Source: Atherinomorus stipes (Eukaryota; Chordata; Actinopteri; Atheriniformes; Atherinidae). From it: 64,000 bases of DNA. The stretch covers positions 186,001-250,000 of the forward strand of contig JALJCO010008724.1 in NCBI GenBank assembly GCA_023101725.1. The letters are read 5' to 3'. The first letter of the stretch is position 1. The number at the start of each line of letters is the position of its first letter. Positions 20,733 to 32,589 of the stretch are shown one piece after another. The notes under the pieces were generated by a model. The model saw only the letters and a program-made list of their open reading frames with translations. It ran no database searches and had not been told where the DNA came from. Made by a program: the position numbers and the translations under genes.

Positions 20733-23019
20733 TAGAGCTGGGCGATACCAGGAATTTTGGTATCGATCCGATACCAAGTAAATACAGGGCCAGTATCGCC
20801 GATATCGATACTGATACTTTTTCATATTTAGGCTTCATAGATCCAAAGGATCCAAAAAGACCTAAGATAGAATTTCGTTAAACTCACCTCTTGGGGAATC
20901 AGGAAATAATAATGGGCTATAGGACCTGTATGTAATCATTCTGTAGGCTATATATTTCACACGTAACACAAAAGGGTACTTATGTGCAATCAAGTGTGAG
21001 CTGTATCGTATTTAGTATATTTGTTTCAATTGCAGAAAATCATTAATCTAGTTTTTTACTAGTCCACCTCTTATGATAAATCTTTCAATCTTTATGTATA
21101 ATTTTGCACTGTGTGCACTTGCCTGTTGCTTTAAAGTAATTCTATAAATTTCCCTGTTTTGGAATAATCAAAGCTTTATCTAATGTTAGATAACATTTTT
21201 CGATGGAATAAATGTTGTAGATTATTTCAATGTCTTAATTATATTTTTTAGTTTTTCCAGTAGCATTTGACTTAAAGGAGCCCTATCATGAAAAATGGAC
21301 TTTTAAGAGCTTTTCAGCATGTCAGTGTGTTATTTCCTTATCAAGAAATGATTTAAATCGTTATTTTTCTTCATTCATGCATATTTGAGAATCTACATGA
21401 ATATTTAAACCAAGCGCTACCTCCCTGCAAACGACTGACTACCCACCCCGTTACGTATGAACGTGGCACCAATCACGAAAGTCCAAATGCGCACGCTCAG
21501 TATCGTAGCAAGACGCCCTCTGTTGAACAGAAACTCAGAGAATCCTATACACACTCTATGAGGAAGAAACTAACACCTGCAGGAAGATTTCCTCAGAGAC
21601 AAGCAGCCATCAGCTAACAGACGTTTGATCCAGAGTTCAGGAGAATTTTCTTCCTTTTTTTTTCTTTCTTTTTTTTAAGCTCTAGAGGACAGCAAGTTGG
21701 GAAAAATGCAGTTATGTTCAGCGTGGTTATGTTCAGCGTGGGAGTGTATTTGTTGTACTGGATGAATCGACTTGCCAGAAGTGGTTGGATTTTAACTTCA
21801 GGAGCAGGGGAAAAAAATCCTCAACTTTGTGTGTGAACTTCACTCCTGACAACTTCATGAATCTCGGGCAGTAAAGTGTTTTTTTCTCTGGGATTACTTC
21901 TGAAACCTGACGCAGTTCCTACTATAAAAACGCTCATGGACAAACAACAACACTGGTGAGTCAACACATCTCTCAGCTCAATGCTAACTGTTAGGCTATG
22001 ATTTGTTCGCTAATTTACTTACTTGTCAGGGGTCTCTGTGGTACTTCTGTGGTACTGCGTATACTTCAAACTCCATATCAGACTCTGGGTCGAGCGCATA
22101 CAGCTCCATAACAGGCTGGTCTGTTTTATCCCGTCGATCGGAGTCCGATTATCCATCAATGTTTACTACTAACATCCACATGAGAGCTGCCGGTGCCGGT
22201 GCTACAGACAATTCTGTGACCCTTCAGAATAAGTGTCTCTTCCGGGGCGACGTCATGAAATGGGCGTAAAACATGCTGCAATTGGTCGAGAGCTCCGCGG
22301 TTCAGGACAGTCAGCCATCTTACTTCCGTGTTGGAAATTAGATGCATCGAAAAACTAATATTTAACACCAAATTAGTTTCTATAGTAACGATGGGAACAT
22401 ATCTAGCTTATAAATGCCTATATTTGACTTTTGGAACATTTGAAAAGCATGATACAGCTCCTTTAAGTAACATGCACTTTGAAAAAGTAATATGAACTGA
22501 TGCTGAAGATGACCACTTTCAATTTCATTTTATAATGTCTGTTCCTGCAGCTCCGTGTTTTCTACTGCATGGGTTTCCATGTGCGTGTAGAGGTTTGTTG
22601 TGTATTTACTGTATTTAACAGCCCCGTTGCGATCTATCCAGCTCGCCGTCGTTCCATTTTCTGCAATAAAATAAAGCCAAACAGAGCTTCTCTGTCATTT
22701 CGATACTCCGCCGTCTCGAGGAGAGGAGAGCGCTGAGTGCGTGGGCCAGGCTGAGCCGACCTACAAGGCTGTTTGGCTGGCGCCGCTGAGCCATGTGATG
22801 GTGCAACAACTAAAGACAAGAGGGGGGAGAGTGCTGCTCCCTGCTCTGTGACAGCGCAGCGCTACTCCAGACTTTTATTAATCCGTTTGCGCAGTGAGTG
22901 CGTGCGGGAGAGGGAAAAAAAAAGCTTGAGTATCGATCTTTTAACACGAGTATCGTTCAATATCAATACCAGTGTTGGTATCGATAATATCGATATTGGT
23001 ATCGATCCGCCCACCTCTA
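20733..23019. mobile_element. hAT-type element with 8-bp TSD, carrying a nested TTAA element
   Basis: Termini TAGAGCTGGGCGATACC and, inverted, TAGAGGTGGGCGGATCGATACC fit the hAT TAGNG rule. The flanks ctaaatgg (20725-20732) and ctaaatcg (23020-23027) match at 7 of 8 bases. Subterminal repeats of tatcgat/atcgata occur at both ends. The element's own DNA is about 1.1 kb and non-coding; 1.19 kb of the interval is a later insertion. Confidence 0.85.
21276..22462. mobile_element. TTAA-flanked element, family AGGAGC
   Basis: TTAA at 21272-21275 and 22463-22466 encloses termini AGGAGCCCTATCATGAAAA and, inverted, AGGAGCTGTATCATGCTTTTC. It is 1,187 bp and non-coding, and it lies within the hAT element, so it is younger. 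Superfamily is Kolobok or piggyBac by target site. Confidence 0.85.
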
Positions 23020-23065
23020 CTAAATCGAGGAGGAAATAACCGTGTTCTGCACATGAGTTCCGCAG

Positions 23066-24143
23066 GTGTCCTGCATGTTTGTCAATACTGATAGAAACAC
23101 AAATAAAGTTATTTCATGGGGGAAAAATGTTATGACAGCTGCGCTGCAGGTTTTCCTCAAACCACCGATGCTCATGGAAGGGAACATTTTAGCAGGAAAG
23201 AGGATTATAAACCTCTTGTGGGAGGAGAAAGGCTCCACGATCCATAATAAAACACCATCATCGGTCATCACCGACCGGTATCATCTTGATTTCAGTGACT
23301 TTGAGTGGTCCAACGGTAGGGACACATTGCATATGGCAGTCGGCAGCAGTCCTGCTGTACCTGCTGTACTTCTACAGCTGATAATTCCACAATGGCTACA
23401 TCTCCTGTCCTGCTTTCATATTTACAAGCAGAAAGCCAAAATTTCTGTGTGCGAATCCTTCCACTTGCATTTTCAATAAAAATCAAGACATGATTGACAT
23501 ATACACTTGTATTAGATTTAAATCATGGAATTGTGAGCTACTGTAGCTATATGGTGTAATAGAGGGGCAGGATCTAATAAGTTTGTACTTCTTCCTGATC
23601 CTTTTCGAATACATTCTTTTTCCCCCCTTCTTTTTATTCTATTTTTCTTTAAGAAAATGTTGTTCAAAATAAATTATTCATTCATTCATTCATAATTAGA
23701 TTATTAAAAACCTATCGGGTTTTAAAGCTTATCTGGGTGTTTTTACTTTGAAAATGGTTTTATTTTGATGGATCTGTCTCGTGTTTATTTGACCGCAGCT
23801 CGCGCAGAAAATAGAACAGAAATCGAAACGATCGCTCCACGGCGCACACTGATTTTGTCGTTGCGCACCGCTGCACACCCCGCCACACCTGATGTGGTCG
23901 ACACAGTCTGTTAACATGGGCACCGAAATGAAACTGCTGCACTTTGGCGCGCTTCCGCATGCAGTGTGTCCCAAGCGTAATGGTAAGTGGCAGCAGGTGT
24001 CTTTTTTTACTGATCTAATTCCAGGCAGATCTCAGTATCAGAAGAGGATTAATCAACTGGACTTGCTTCGGAGTGAACAGGAACAGCACATAAAAACTCT
24101 GTCACAACTCTGTGGGACATTAGTGAAGCCACAGAGTTATTGA
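23066..24143 (+). pseudogene. Unrecognised coding-like sequence, copy 1, split by a transposon
   Basis: The frame at 23066-23322 ends ..TDRYHLDFSDFEWSNG. It is interrupted by a 654-bp element and resumes at about 23977 as NGKWQQVSFFTDLIPGRSQY..QKRINQLDLLRSEQEQHIKTLSQLCGTL with a stop at 24141. A second copy on the minus strand (25930-25690) reads ADWYHLDFSDFQWSNSEWQS then VFFTSLLDQI without the interruption, which justifies joining the two halves. I do not recognise the protein family. It could be a transposon-encoded protein or a host gene fragment. Confidence 0.5.
23319..23972. mobile_element. Small DNA transposon, TIR GGGACACATTGC
   Basis: Left GGGACACATTGCATATGG and right CCGCATGCAGTGTGTCCC are inverted repeats of about 18 bp. 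It splits the coding-like sequence between residues N-G and K/E-W. TSD not resolved. It contains the AATAAA-rich stretch near 23490-23690. Confidence 0.65.
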
Positions 24144-24154
24144 TGCAGCATTTT

Positions 24155-24300
24155 CAGGAGTGATGGGAATAACGGCGTTAGAAATAAACGGCGTTACTAA
24201 CGGCACTACTTTTTCAGTAACGCGCTAATCTAACTAATTACTAAGTCTATCATCACTACGCCGTTACAGTTACTGGCCTTCACTGACAGCGCGTTACTAT
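24155..24300. mobile_element. End of a TAACGGCGTTA-type repeat
   Basis: Gggaataacggcgttag, ataaacggcgttactaacgg and cgccgttacagttac are repeated TAACG palindromes typical of a common teleost transposon terminus. The other end was not located. Confidence 0.5.
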
Positions 24301-24495
24301 TGTATGTGAGATCAATTTTTATTCCTAGCGAACAGAAGTTTCACATTTGTTGGGACTATACTGTGCTGGTGCTCTCGCAGAGAGGAGGCGGAGTGATACG
24401 CAAATACCTGGAGACACTCGCCCATACACTCAGCAGTAACCTGCGGTCTCCAGGGCTGCAGGCACGCGCCTCTCCACACACTCATGTTTGAGTAA

Positions 24496-25093
24496 GGCCT
24501 GGGATATACCTGCTGTTGGCAACGCGTCCGTGTACGCATCATGGCGCCCACGCGTTCCCAGCGTACCTACGGCACGTAGGTCGCTCGCGTTGACGCGAGG
24601 TAACGTGCCGCATGCGCGTGGTGCAATATTGACTTGAACGCTAGAGGTGCTCGTGCGTACAAAAAGCGTGAACACGAGGTCAGAGGTAAACACAATGGTG
24701 AACACAATGGCGTCGGCGAGTAGTTTTGAAGAGCGTCTCTCGGACCTGGTCCGAAACTACAGACACTTATATATTTCCTCCCCGTTGCACAGCGACCTCT
24801 TTTTCTTTCGCAGTAACAAAAGTAAAATGATCATTTCTTCTTCAAGAGCAATAACATTGTCCATTTTCCACATACACCTGGGTCGTTCACGTATGCCCCG
24901 GAAAAACAATCTGACCGGCAGACTGACCTTTTTACATTCTCATGAAGTGCTGTGTACTCCTCCTAGCCGTGGCTCTCCGGTATTGAGCGTTTCGGCCGCG
25001 ATGTGCTGCAGCAAGTAATATTCGCAGACAACGCAGACCGCTTGCGTGAACAGCCCCGTTCTACGTCCACATGCAAGTAGCGTATCCCAGGCC
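24496..25093. mobile_element. PIF/Harbinger-like MITE with TAA duplication
   Basis: Termini GGCCTGGGATATAC and, inverted, GGCCTGGGATACGC are flanked by TAA at 24493-24495 and 25094-25096. A 3-bp TWA target is the PIF/Harbinger signature. 598 bp, CpG-rich, no transposase. Confidence 0.8.
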
Positions 25094-25367
25094 TAAAAGG
25101 GTTGATGTGAGACCTGCGGACCTATACAGGACGTACGGCGTAACCCTCCACTACACGCTAGACGTAAAGACTGTTACTTCGCAGTTTGAGAAGTAATTAG
25201 CTCATTGTTCGATTAACATGGCGTTTCCCTGAATTATTTGTTTCTCCCGGCTCTAATTCCTGTCTGTAGCGAAATAAGAACGGAGGGCGGATCTTTCTTC
25301 ATACACTGACCGGAGCGTACAGCCAATCAGTGATGGAAATTGATGAGAAGGACTCCGTTGAAAAGCT

Positions 25368-25420
25368 GCTGAAAAAAAAAAAGGGAAAAAAAAAAAGAGA
25401 AAAAAAAAAAAAAAAGAGAG
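25368..25420. repeat. A-rich tract
   Basis: Runs of A with single G interruptions; may be a retroposon tail or low-complexity DNA. Confidence 0.6.
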
Positions 25421-25689
25421 GGTTGGACCACAAGCTCCTCTCTTGGGGAGAAGAGAAAATCATAGGAGAATAATCAAAACTAGTATACAAATACAGCTGG
25501 ATACAAAGATAACAGAAAGTTTTTTTAAACAGAAATGATGCAGAATGCATTCAATAATAATGGAGAACACAGAAATATTAATGAAAATGACCATGGAAGT
25601 ACATTATTATAATTTAAAGATACGAATAGGAATAATTAATTACAAATCGCACAGTCAGATATTGAACTTTAAACTCAGTGGAGCTTTTA

Positions 25690-25930
25690 CCCCTGAAATG
25701 ATCTGATCTGATCTAACAGACTAGTGAAAAAGACCGACTGCCACTCACTGTTAGACCACTGAAAGTCGCTAAAATCAAGATGATACCAGTCGGCAACAAA
25801 AATGTGTTTGTCTTTAGGGTGTAAGTCGTCCTCTGGCGGTGTTTTATTGAAATATGTCAGTAGATCGTGGATAATGATCTCTGAAAAACACCGGTTCAGC
25901 GTAGGCTTGGATGGCAGAGTCGCACTGTCC
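25690..25930 (-). pseudogene. Unrecognised coding-like sequence, copy 2
   Basis: The minus-strand frame reads SATLPSKPTLNRCFSEIIIH, then DLLTYFNKTPPEDDLHPKDK, then HIFVADWYHLDFSDFQWSNS and EWQSVFFTSLLDQI. It shares YHLDFSDF(E/Q)WSN and (K/E)WQ..FFT with copy 1 at 23270-24030. No start codon or splice acceptor is clear. A poly-C run at 25931-25943 lies immediately upstream. Function unknown. Confidence 0.5.
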
Positions 25931-25999
25931 CCCCCCCCCCCACTTCCTGAACAGATGTGACATATCCAGTTTTGTGATGTGTACCTACAACTTTCCAGC

Positions 26000-27960
26000 T
26001 AGTCTTTAAAAAGACAATTGTTTAACAATAACTGTTGAAAGCTGAATTCTGTGAATAATGTGACCTCTAATGCTGAATGTTAGACAGATGAAGCTGGGAT
26101 CTCAATCGTCAGCTGTACGTTTGCTACCAAGCTAGCAAACAGGATTTCTAACAATATCTGGTATTGCTCATTTTAATGTCATGCTAGCATTAGTTTACAT
26201 TTTCTGTATTTTTTATGCTTCCTTTCCAACTGTTAATAAAAATTGGACATTGACAGATGCAGCTGCCTTAGTAGGACAGATTTTTTTTTAAATCATGGTA
26301 CATGTTTTCATTTCAGTTTCAGATTAACTCTTTGTAGTCAAGGTTGTCAAACTTAATCACATATGGGAATTGGCCAACACATGCTTTGATGTTCTTGTCA
26401 GTCTCAAAATAATTGGTTGCATCTGAAACAGGAAATTCATCCAGTTACACGTTGACAATCCACCGCCAATTCAGCGTCCACACTGCCACAGTCTTTATCA
26501 GAAAAATAATCCAGTGTCCACTCAAGCCCCCTACAAAAGTGAAAGAATGCAATAGAGTGATAGATGATGATATATCGGCATATCATAGACTTTTGGAAAG
26601 AATTGCAGCCTCAGTAATGTGCATTTCATGAGGAAGGAAGGCGATAATGTGGACAGACGCAGTGCTGGGCGGATAAAACAGCAACATGTCACAGAGCCGA
26701 TGCATGCGAAATATCACAGCTCTGTCACTGTCTGCGTGATATGAAGATGGATATTTTTGATGTATTTTTGGTGGATGAGCTCCAGCTGAAAGGCTCAAGA
26801 AAGGGAGAAATAAAGGACAGAAAGAGAGAAATGGTAGAAAAAAAAGATTTTGTTTCTACATATGCAAACTTTCATTTAGAAATATGTTTTGCTGTATCGA
26901 GAACGGGCATTTCTCTATCGCTTCCGGTGCATTATGATTTGCTGTGTCACATTTGCTTAAGCATTTAGACAAAATAGGATAGATCTAAGTGAATTCCCTC
27001 AAGCTAAGAGGGATAATGCAGTAATAGAGAAGGGGATGGGAGGCTGAAAAGGAAAGGGAAATGTGGAAAACATAAAGGGGAAAAAGGAAAATGAAAGGAA
27101 ATGTTCTCACTTTATGTGAATCGGGTCTGGCATTTGCACTGAGAATAGGGGGATGAGTGAAGGGGGAGGAGGGAGGGGGGGGGGGGGGGGGGCAAAGAAG
27201 GAGGGAAAAGACATGGAGTGAGTTGGAAGATGTTCCTTTCAAGTGGGTCATGTATTTCAAACACACATTTGAAAAAAATATGCTTGTGTGTGTGTTTGTG
27301 TGTCGGCACGAAATATAAGCGGAGGAGCTTTGACGGGGCGCAGATGCTGTGGCAGGTGAGGACAGACTGTTCCTTGTTCTCTTGTGCTTCTTGCCTCTGT
27401 TGTTCTTCGTTTTTTTTTTTTTTCTTTTCATCATCTCCTTCTCCCCCTTATTCACAAAGTAATTTCATCACTTTCCGTCATCCGTCTTATTTTTTCAATC
27501 TTTTTCCTCCCTCTGTTATCCACGCTCGGGGAGAGCATGGCTCAAACCAGTGCTGTGCAGTTTCTATCTGAATGTGACTCATGATAGTTGATGACCTTGT
27601 GAAATACTTGTACCAACCTCGACTATAACCACATTGTATTCACTGCCAGTGATACAATTTTTTAAGGCCAAGTTTCTTTTTTATTGCCCTGCTTTACAAG
27701 ACAGTGAATTCAGTTTAAAAATGATATAATGTTAAATTGAACGTATTAATATTTGGACAGAAGAATGATTCCTGAGTAATCTGCTCCAAAAGAGAGAAAA
27801 ACACCACATGGCTTTAACTGAGACACAAGAGCAAACAGATACAGACTGAATAGACACGCGATTGTCATCAGTTTGTCACAGTACATGTCAAAAGCTTACT
27901 GTACAGTGCAGTGACGTGTGCTTTTGATTCCCTCAGTGATCACAATCTAAAAAATAGATT
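26000..27960. other. No confident gene; poly-G tract and pyrimidine-rich DNA
   Basis: Mostly unique A+T-rich sequence with an uninterrupted G run at about 27175-27192, a GT-rich patch at 27283-27302, and a pyrimidine-rich patch at 27405-27510. A possible exon ending in a GTGAGG donor at 27355 is discussed in the findings. No other gene was recognised. Confidence 0.45.
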
Positions 27961-27964
27961 GTAC

Positions 27965-29990
27965 CCCTTTCATACCCCGGTCTCCCGGGCGCTACTGGGG
28001 GGAGGGGGGGACAGTGGCTGCTTCACGCGCCAGTGGTTAAGGCTGGCTGCATTGCGGGGGATCTGCTGGCCTGGGGGATGCCTGGCCTGCTGCGTCCGGG
28101 GGTGGGGGGATGGGGGGAGTGGTGGTGGGGGGGAACGTGTTGGGGGCTTGGAGCTCACGGCTCCTTCCCCGGCCCGAGCTACTACTCAGGAGGCACGAGG
28201 GCATGGGCAAGAGAGAGGTGGGTATGTGAGAATAATGAATGAGAGTGTAAAAAAGGAAATGTGGGAGGGAGGAACTTGGGCTGGAAGAGGGAGGAGATGT
28301 GGGTAAGTGGTTGGAGGAAAGGGGGATGGAGGAAGGAGTGGCATGCTTGTGAGTGTCTAGTAGGGATGGTCGTGAGGGGCTGAAGGAAGGAAGGGCGAGA
28401 CTGTGATAGGTCAGAGGGATGGGCGGGGCTGGACATGTAAGGGGGGGACTGTATGGGGCATTGGGGGTATAGGGAGGTGGGGGCGTATGTGTGGGGGGTA
28501 GGGAGGGGTTGGTGCAGTTATGTGGGGAGTGCATGTGTGTGTTAGAGGGTATGAGGAGGTGGGGGTAGGTGTGGACGGTAGAGGGAGGGAGAGTGTTGGG
28601 GGTGGAGGGAGGAGTGAGTGTGGATATGTAAGGTCGGAGAGCGGAGTGGGTGGGTGTATGTGTGTGTGTGGGGGGGTACATGGAGGTGTTGGGTAGGGCT
28701 GGGCGGTGTGGGCGGAGGTTCGTATCTCGGTATTCGTGCCGGGCATCTTGGTGTCGGTGTGGTGCGGTGTGGCTGCGGGTTGGTTGGGGGCCGGGCGCTT
28801 TGGTGGGGGGTGCGGTTTTGTTTGTGGCTTCCGGGGCTTTGTATGCGGGGCGGGCGCGGGGGGGATCTGTATCTTGTGTGTGGTTGCTCTTGCGGTATTG
28901 ATGTCTTGGGTGCCCGTGTCTCGATGTGGATGCGGTGACGGTATATCTTTCAGCCCTAGTGTTGGGGTAGGTGTGTGGGGAGTGTGTGTGTGAGCGTGGT
29001 GGCGGGGTAGGGGGTGGTAGAGGTGGGGGCGCCCTGGTGTCAGGGGTGAGGGGCAGGGACGTTGGGGTGGGGGCTGGCCTGCCCTGGGGGGGCGTCGTCT
29101 GGGGGGTCCGGTCCTCCTGGGTTTCAGTTGGGCCGCCCGGGTCCGGGGGGGGGGGCTGCTCCTGGGCGCTTGGGCCCTGGGCCCGGCGCTGTCTCCGCTC
29201 CCGGGGACGCCTGGCGCCCGGTGGGGTCGGCAGCTGCTGGTCTTGGTCCGCTGGGGCCTGGGCCCCCAGACTGCAGGGGGCTCCGGCTGGGGCCGCCTTT
29301 GCCGCCCTTCGGGGGATGCATGTCCGCTCTTTGGGGGGGGGGTAGCTGGGATCTGGGCCTCTGGGTGGCTGCTGGGGGCCTGGGTCGTGAGCCTTGCGGG
29401 CTTCCTCCTCCTTGCAGAGACGAGGCTGCATCTGCATGACTGTATCACCACGGAGCACCCTTTATTATGCATGTTGACACTGTGACACTGCGACTAGGTT
29501 GTACCTCTTCTCTACTTCCCATTGCGCTGACTAGGTTGTACCTCTTCTCTGCGTAGTTCTGCGTGTGTTTGTATGATCTGAGGATATCTAAGCCACCTGC
29601 AGGTCCTCCTGTAGGGGATTGCTTGTTTTGTTTTCCAACAGAGACCTTGGTTGTTCAGGGATCGCTGTACAGATGTACCAGTGAACTGTGTAAGTGGATT
29701 CATGTTTTCTCTCCCTCTCTCTTCCTCTTCCTTACTCCTTTCTCTCTGTTTCACTTTCTATCATTACCTCTGTTAACTTTCATTTCTTCCTTGTCAGGCC
29801 CAGCAGTATGAAATGGAATGGTGTAATAGACAAATGTTTAAATAAAGAAATAAAATGAATAAACAGGATATAAAGTGGAGCCTTATGTTCATAAAGCTCC
29901 GCTTGGTAAAGCAAAACTTTTCAACAGAATAAAGCAATCAGATTTCCATTCTGCTTGCTTCGATGCTGGACAGGACAAGTTAAAAAAAAA
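27965..29990 (+). mobile_element. G-rich poly(A)-ended retroposon, copy 1 (longest)
   Basis: Sense strand is plus. The 5' half is extremely G-rich (repeated GGGG runs from 27995 to 29360). The 3' half holds ctgcatctgcatgactg, acctgcaggtcctcctgtag, a CTCTCT patch and two AATAAA signals. It ends gctggacaggacaag followed by a poly(A) tail (29980-30003). Copies 2 (33425-34400) and 3 (62122-63890) are in the opposite orientation and share the same tail end. The proline-rich minus-strand frames come from the C-rich complement and are not genes. No reverse transcriptase is visible; family not recognised. Confidence 0.75.
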
Positions 29991-30439
29991 CAAAAAAAAA
30001 AAACATATATGTTTGCTTATGGACCTTTTTATTTATTTGAAAGATTCCAATAGTTTTAGCTCACCTGCAGCATAAAAAACGCTGCTGGTTTGAATCTCAT
30101 AAAGTCAATCTATGATAATTATTTGATATGAAAGGGGAATTAAATGTTTGAGAGTGACAGGACATACGGAGAGCCTGCACGGGGCACTAAGAGAAATAGT
30201 CTTATTTGAGACTTAATGCAGACATCCTGATAATTATTCGAGAAATGATTGAGATCTCCTTTGGAACTGGAAGTGAGACTAGGTTGAGATTTTGTGAAAC
30301 TGGAGACGAGGTTGAGAAACAGGAGAAATGAGCCGTTGTCTCATTTAGCTCTCATGTGGATCTCACATTTGTCTCGAAGTAAATGAGACCTTACTGAGAT
30401 CACCTTTCCAAAATTATTTTCCTCTGGGTATGCTTAAAA

Positions 30440-30600
30440 TGTGTGTAAGCAAGGTCTGTAGTTTGCTTAAAGTTACGCACATTCCTAAGCTAGTTTTTTT
30501 TTTTTTTTAATAAATCCCAACTCTTGCGTATAAGTTGCTTATGCACTTCCTATAGCCCAGTTTTGTGCATAAGCAAGCTTTATAAATGAGGCCCCAGGTC
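30440..30600. mobile_element. Partial MITE end
   Basis: The end gctttataaatgaggcccca is a common teleost MITE terminus, preceded by repeated gcttatgcac/gcataag phrases and a poly(T) run. The other terminus was not found. Confidence 0.45.
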
Positions 30601-30604
30601 TTTA

Positions 30605-31715
30605 AAGAAACAAACAATGATAGATTAGTGGCCTGATAAGAGTTTGTCTTGTCGCTAGCAGGAATATTATACAACTTCTGCAAAAGTAGGTTTATCTAGA
30701 GGCTGAAGGCATGGGTGTTTCATCTGCAGTCTTCTTTCTTGCTTCATCTTGCACATTTGTTTACATTTCTTTGAGGATATTTACCCTGTTGACCAGTGGA
30801 AGAATTTTGAGTTCAGTTGGTAGAAATGCAGGTCAAAACTCAACGGGAGGCAGATGGTAATTATGAATCGAAGCCCAGAGAGAGGCATAGGCACCATTAT
30901 CATCTAGCTACATTTAGAGCAAAATCAACATGGATGTGTGGAGTTACTGGAATGAGCATGGCCAGGAAATGCTTTCACTTTAATTCCTGAGATATTAATG
31001 GGAATGGAAATCCAGTTAAGAGATGAAATGTTATGGTCTTCTAGGTTTATACAGGAAGTCCACTTTAATGAGGATACTTCAAATGTATGCAAAGCTTTGT
31101 CAAATTATGTACAGAAATTTGCTCCCAAAGGACACTGCATGTGACAGAAAAACACACAAGAATGTAAAGTGGTGAATATGAATGTGACTGTGGATCAAAC
31201 TGTAAAGTGCTTTGCAAGGTCAATAAGAGTAGAAAAAATACTTTGAAAATCCAGTCCATTAGTTGAGACTGCATCTTATGAGTTTGAGCTTGGTACATCT
31301 GAATGCAGCAATACCACCTTTTCTGTGAGCCTGATGGATTTGCGTCAAAATGCTGAAAATGAAAAGAAAGGAACACTAACATGCTTTAAAAGGACATACA
31401 GTGTATTAATTAACATGCCAATTAAGACACATGAGAAACATGTACTATAAACGAAGCATATGTCCAGTTTGAGTAATAAATCTATGAGTTTGAAGGCTTA
31501 TTAGTTTTCCAATCGCTACAGAGCTGCTTTAAATCACAAAGGTCATTTTACACTAATTAAATTTTCTAATCAACTTGCCATATAGTGTTGTGTGGATGTA
31601 CGGCAATATTTAGACAGCTTTATTTTCTCTTATCGTGTTAACCCTGCACACGTCGGCCAAGCTATTTATGTAACCATTTTGCTGTATGACTCTTAGCACC
31701 CACTCCTAAAAACAC
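30605..31715. other. No recognisable feature
   Basis: Unique A+T-rich DNA; no repeats with ends and no coding exon recognised. Confidence 0.45.
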
Positions 31716-31718
31716 ATA

Positions 31719-32219
31719 CAGTCGCCCTCAAAATTACTCATACCCAAATTAAAGAAGGAAAAAAAAATCATCTGTCAGTGAAATTGACAAAAATAATAAT
31801 AAATAAAAAAAAATTCGAAAATCATTGATTTCCATTTGCGATTTGAAAGAAATATTAAAAACAAACACAAAAAATAAAACAAGTAAACAAGCATGATGGG
31901 GCTTCGAAGATAAAATTTTGAGCAACACTTTGAGTAATATGAATCAGGAATCAAAAAGACTTCTGCACCTGTGGACAGGTATTTTTGTTCACTGTTCATG
32001 GGAAACGTACTCATGTGTCTGGGATAGTTATGTTAGATTGTTTTTTTGTTTTTTGTTATTGTTAAATCCAACCACAACTAAAAAGCAATGTTCTATTTCA
32101 CTAAAAACTATTTTGCAATTTGTATTTATTGTTTGTTTCTTTAGTTTCTTGTTATTTAAATGACTGTTATGAATTTAGCCTTTTCTTTAATTGGAGGCTA
32201 TGAAATATTTTGAGGACTG
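31719..32219. mobile_element. Tc1-type MITE, copy D, intact ends
   Basis: The best-preserved copy. Termini CAGTCGCCCTCAAAATTACTC and, inverted, CAGTCCTCAAAATATTTCATAG are flanked by TA on both sides (31717-31718, 32220-32221). The interior contains caacacaagta-like repeats and cacctgtggacaggt. 501 bp. Confidence 0.85.
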
Positions 32220-32527
32220 TACATGCTCATCCCAGCTCCTTGCTTACTGTGTTATTTGCATCTCATCAATTCCCTCCTTCCACAATTTTTGTACCTTTTG
32301 TGTCTTTTTTCCCCCCTCCACTGTCTTTTTCTACCCCTCCATTCCTCATCCTGCTTTACTATCAGGCAGCACGCAGAGTCCGTGGCTGTGGCGGTGGTCC
32401 CCAGTGCCGTGCTATCACTTTCACTGCCTGCTGTACTTCAAATAAACTGCTCAGATGGTAACACTGGTTAGGACTCAGGAGTCACACTCAAATCTCCAAA
32501 AAATAAGGCACTGTGCAACACCGTAAG

Positions 32528-32585
32528 GGTTTGTGTGTGTGTGTGTGGTGTGTGTGTGGGTGCGTGAGGTGTGTGTGCGTGCACA
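32528..32585. repeat. (GT)n microsatellite
   Basis: Imperfect GT/GTGC repeat. Confidence 0.85.
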
Positions 32586-32589
32586 CGCT

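Noticed and set aside
28037..29472. Long minus-strand proline-rich open frames (up to 473 codons)
   Set aside because: They are the C-rich complement of a repeated G-rich element, open in more than one frame, and recur in copies 2 and 3; compositional, not coding.
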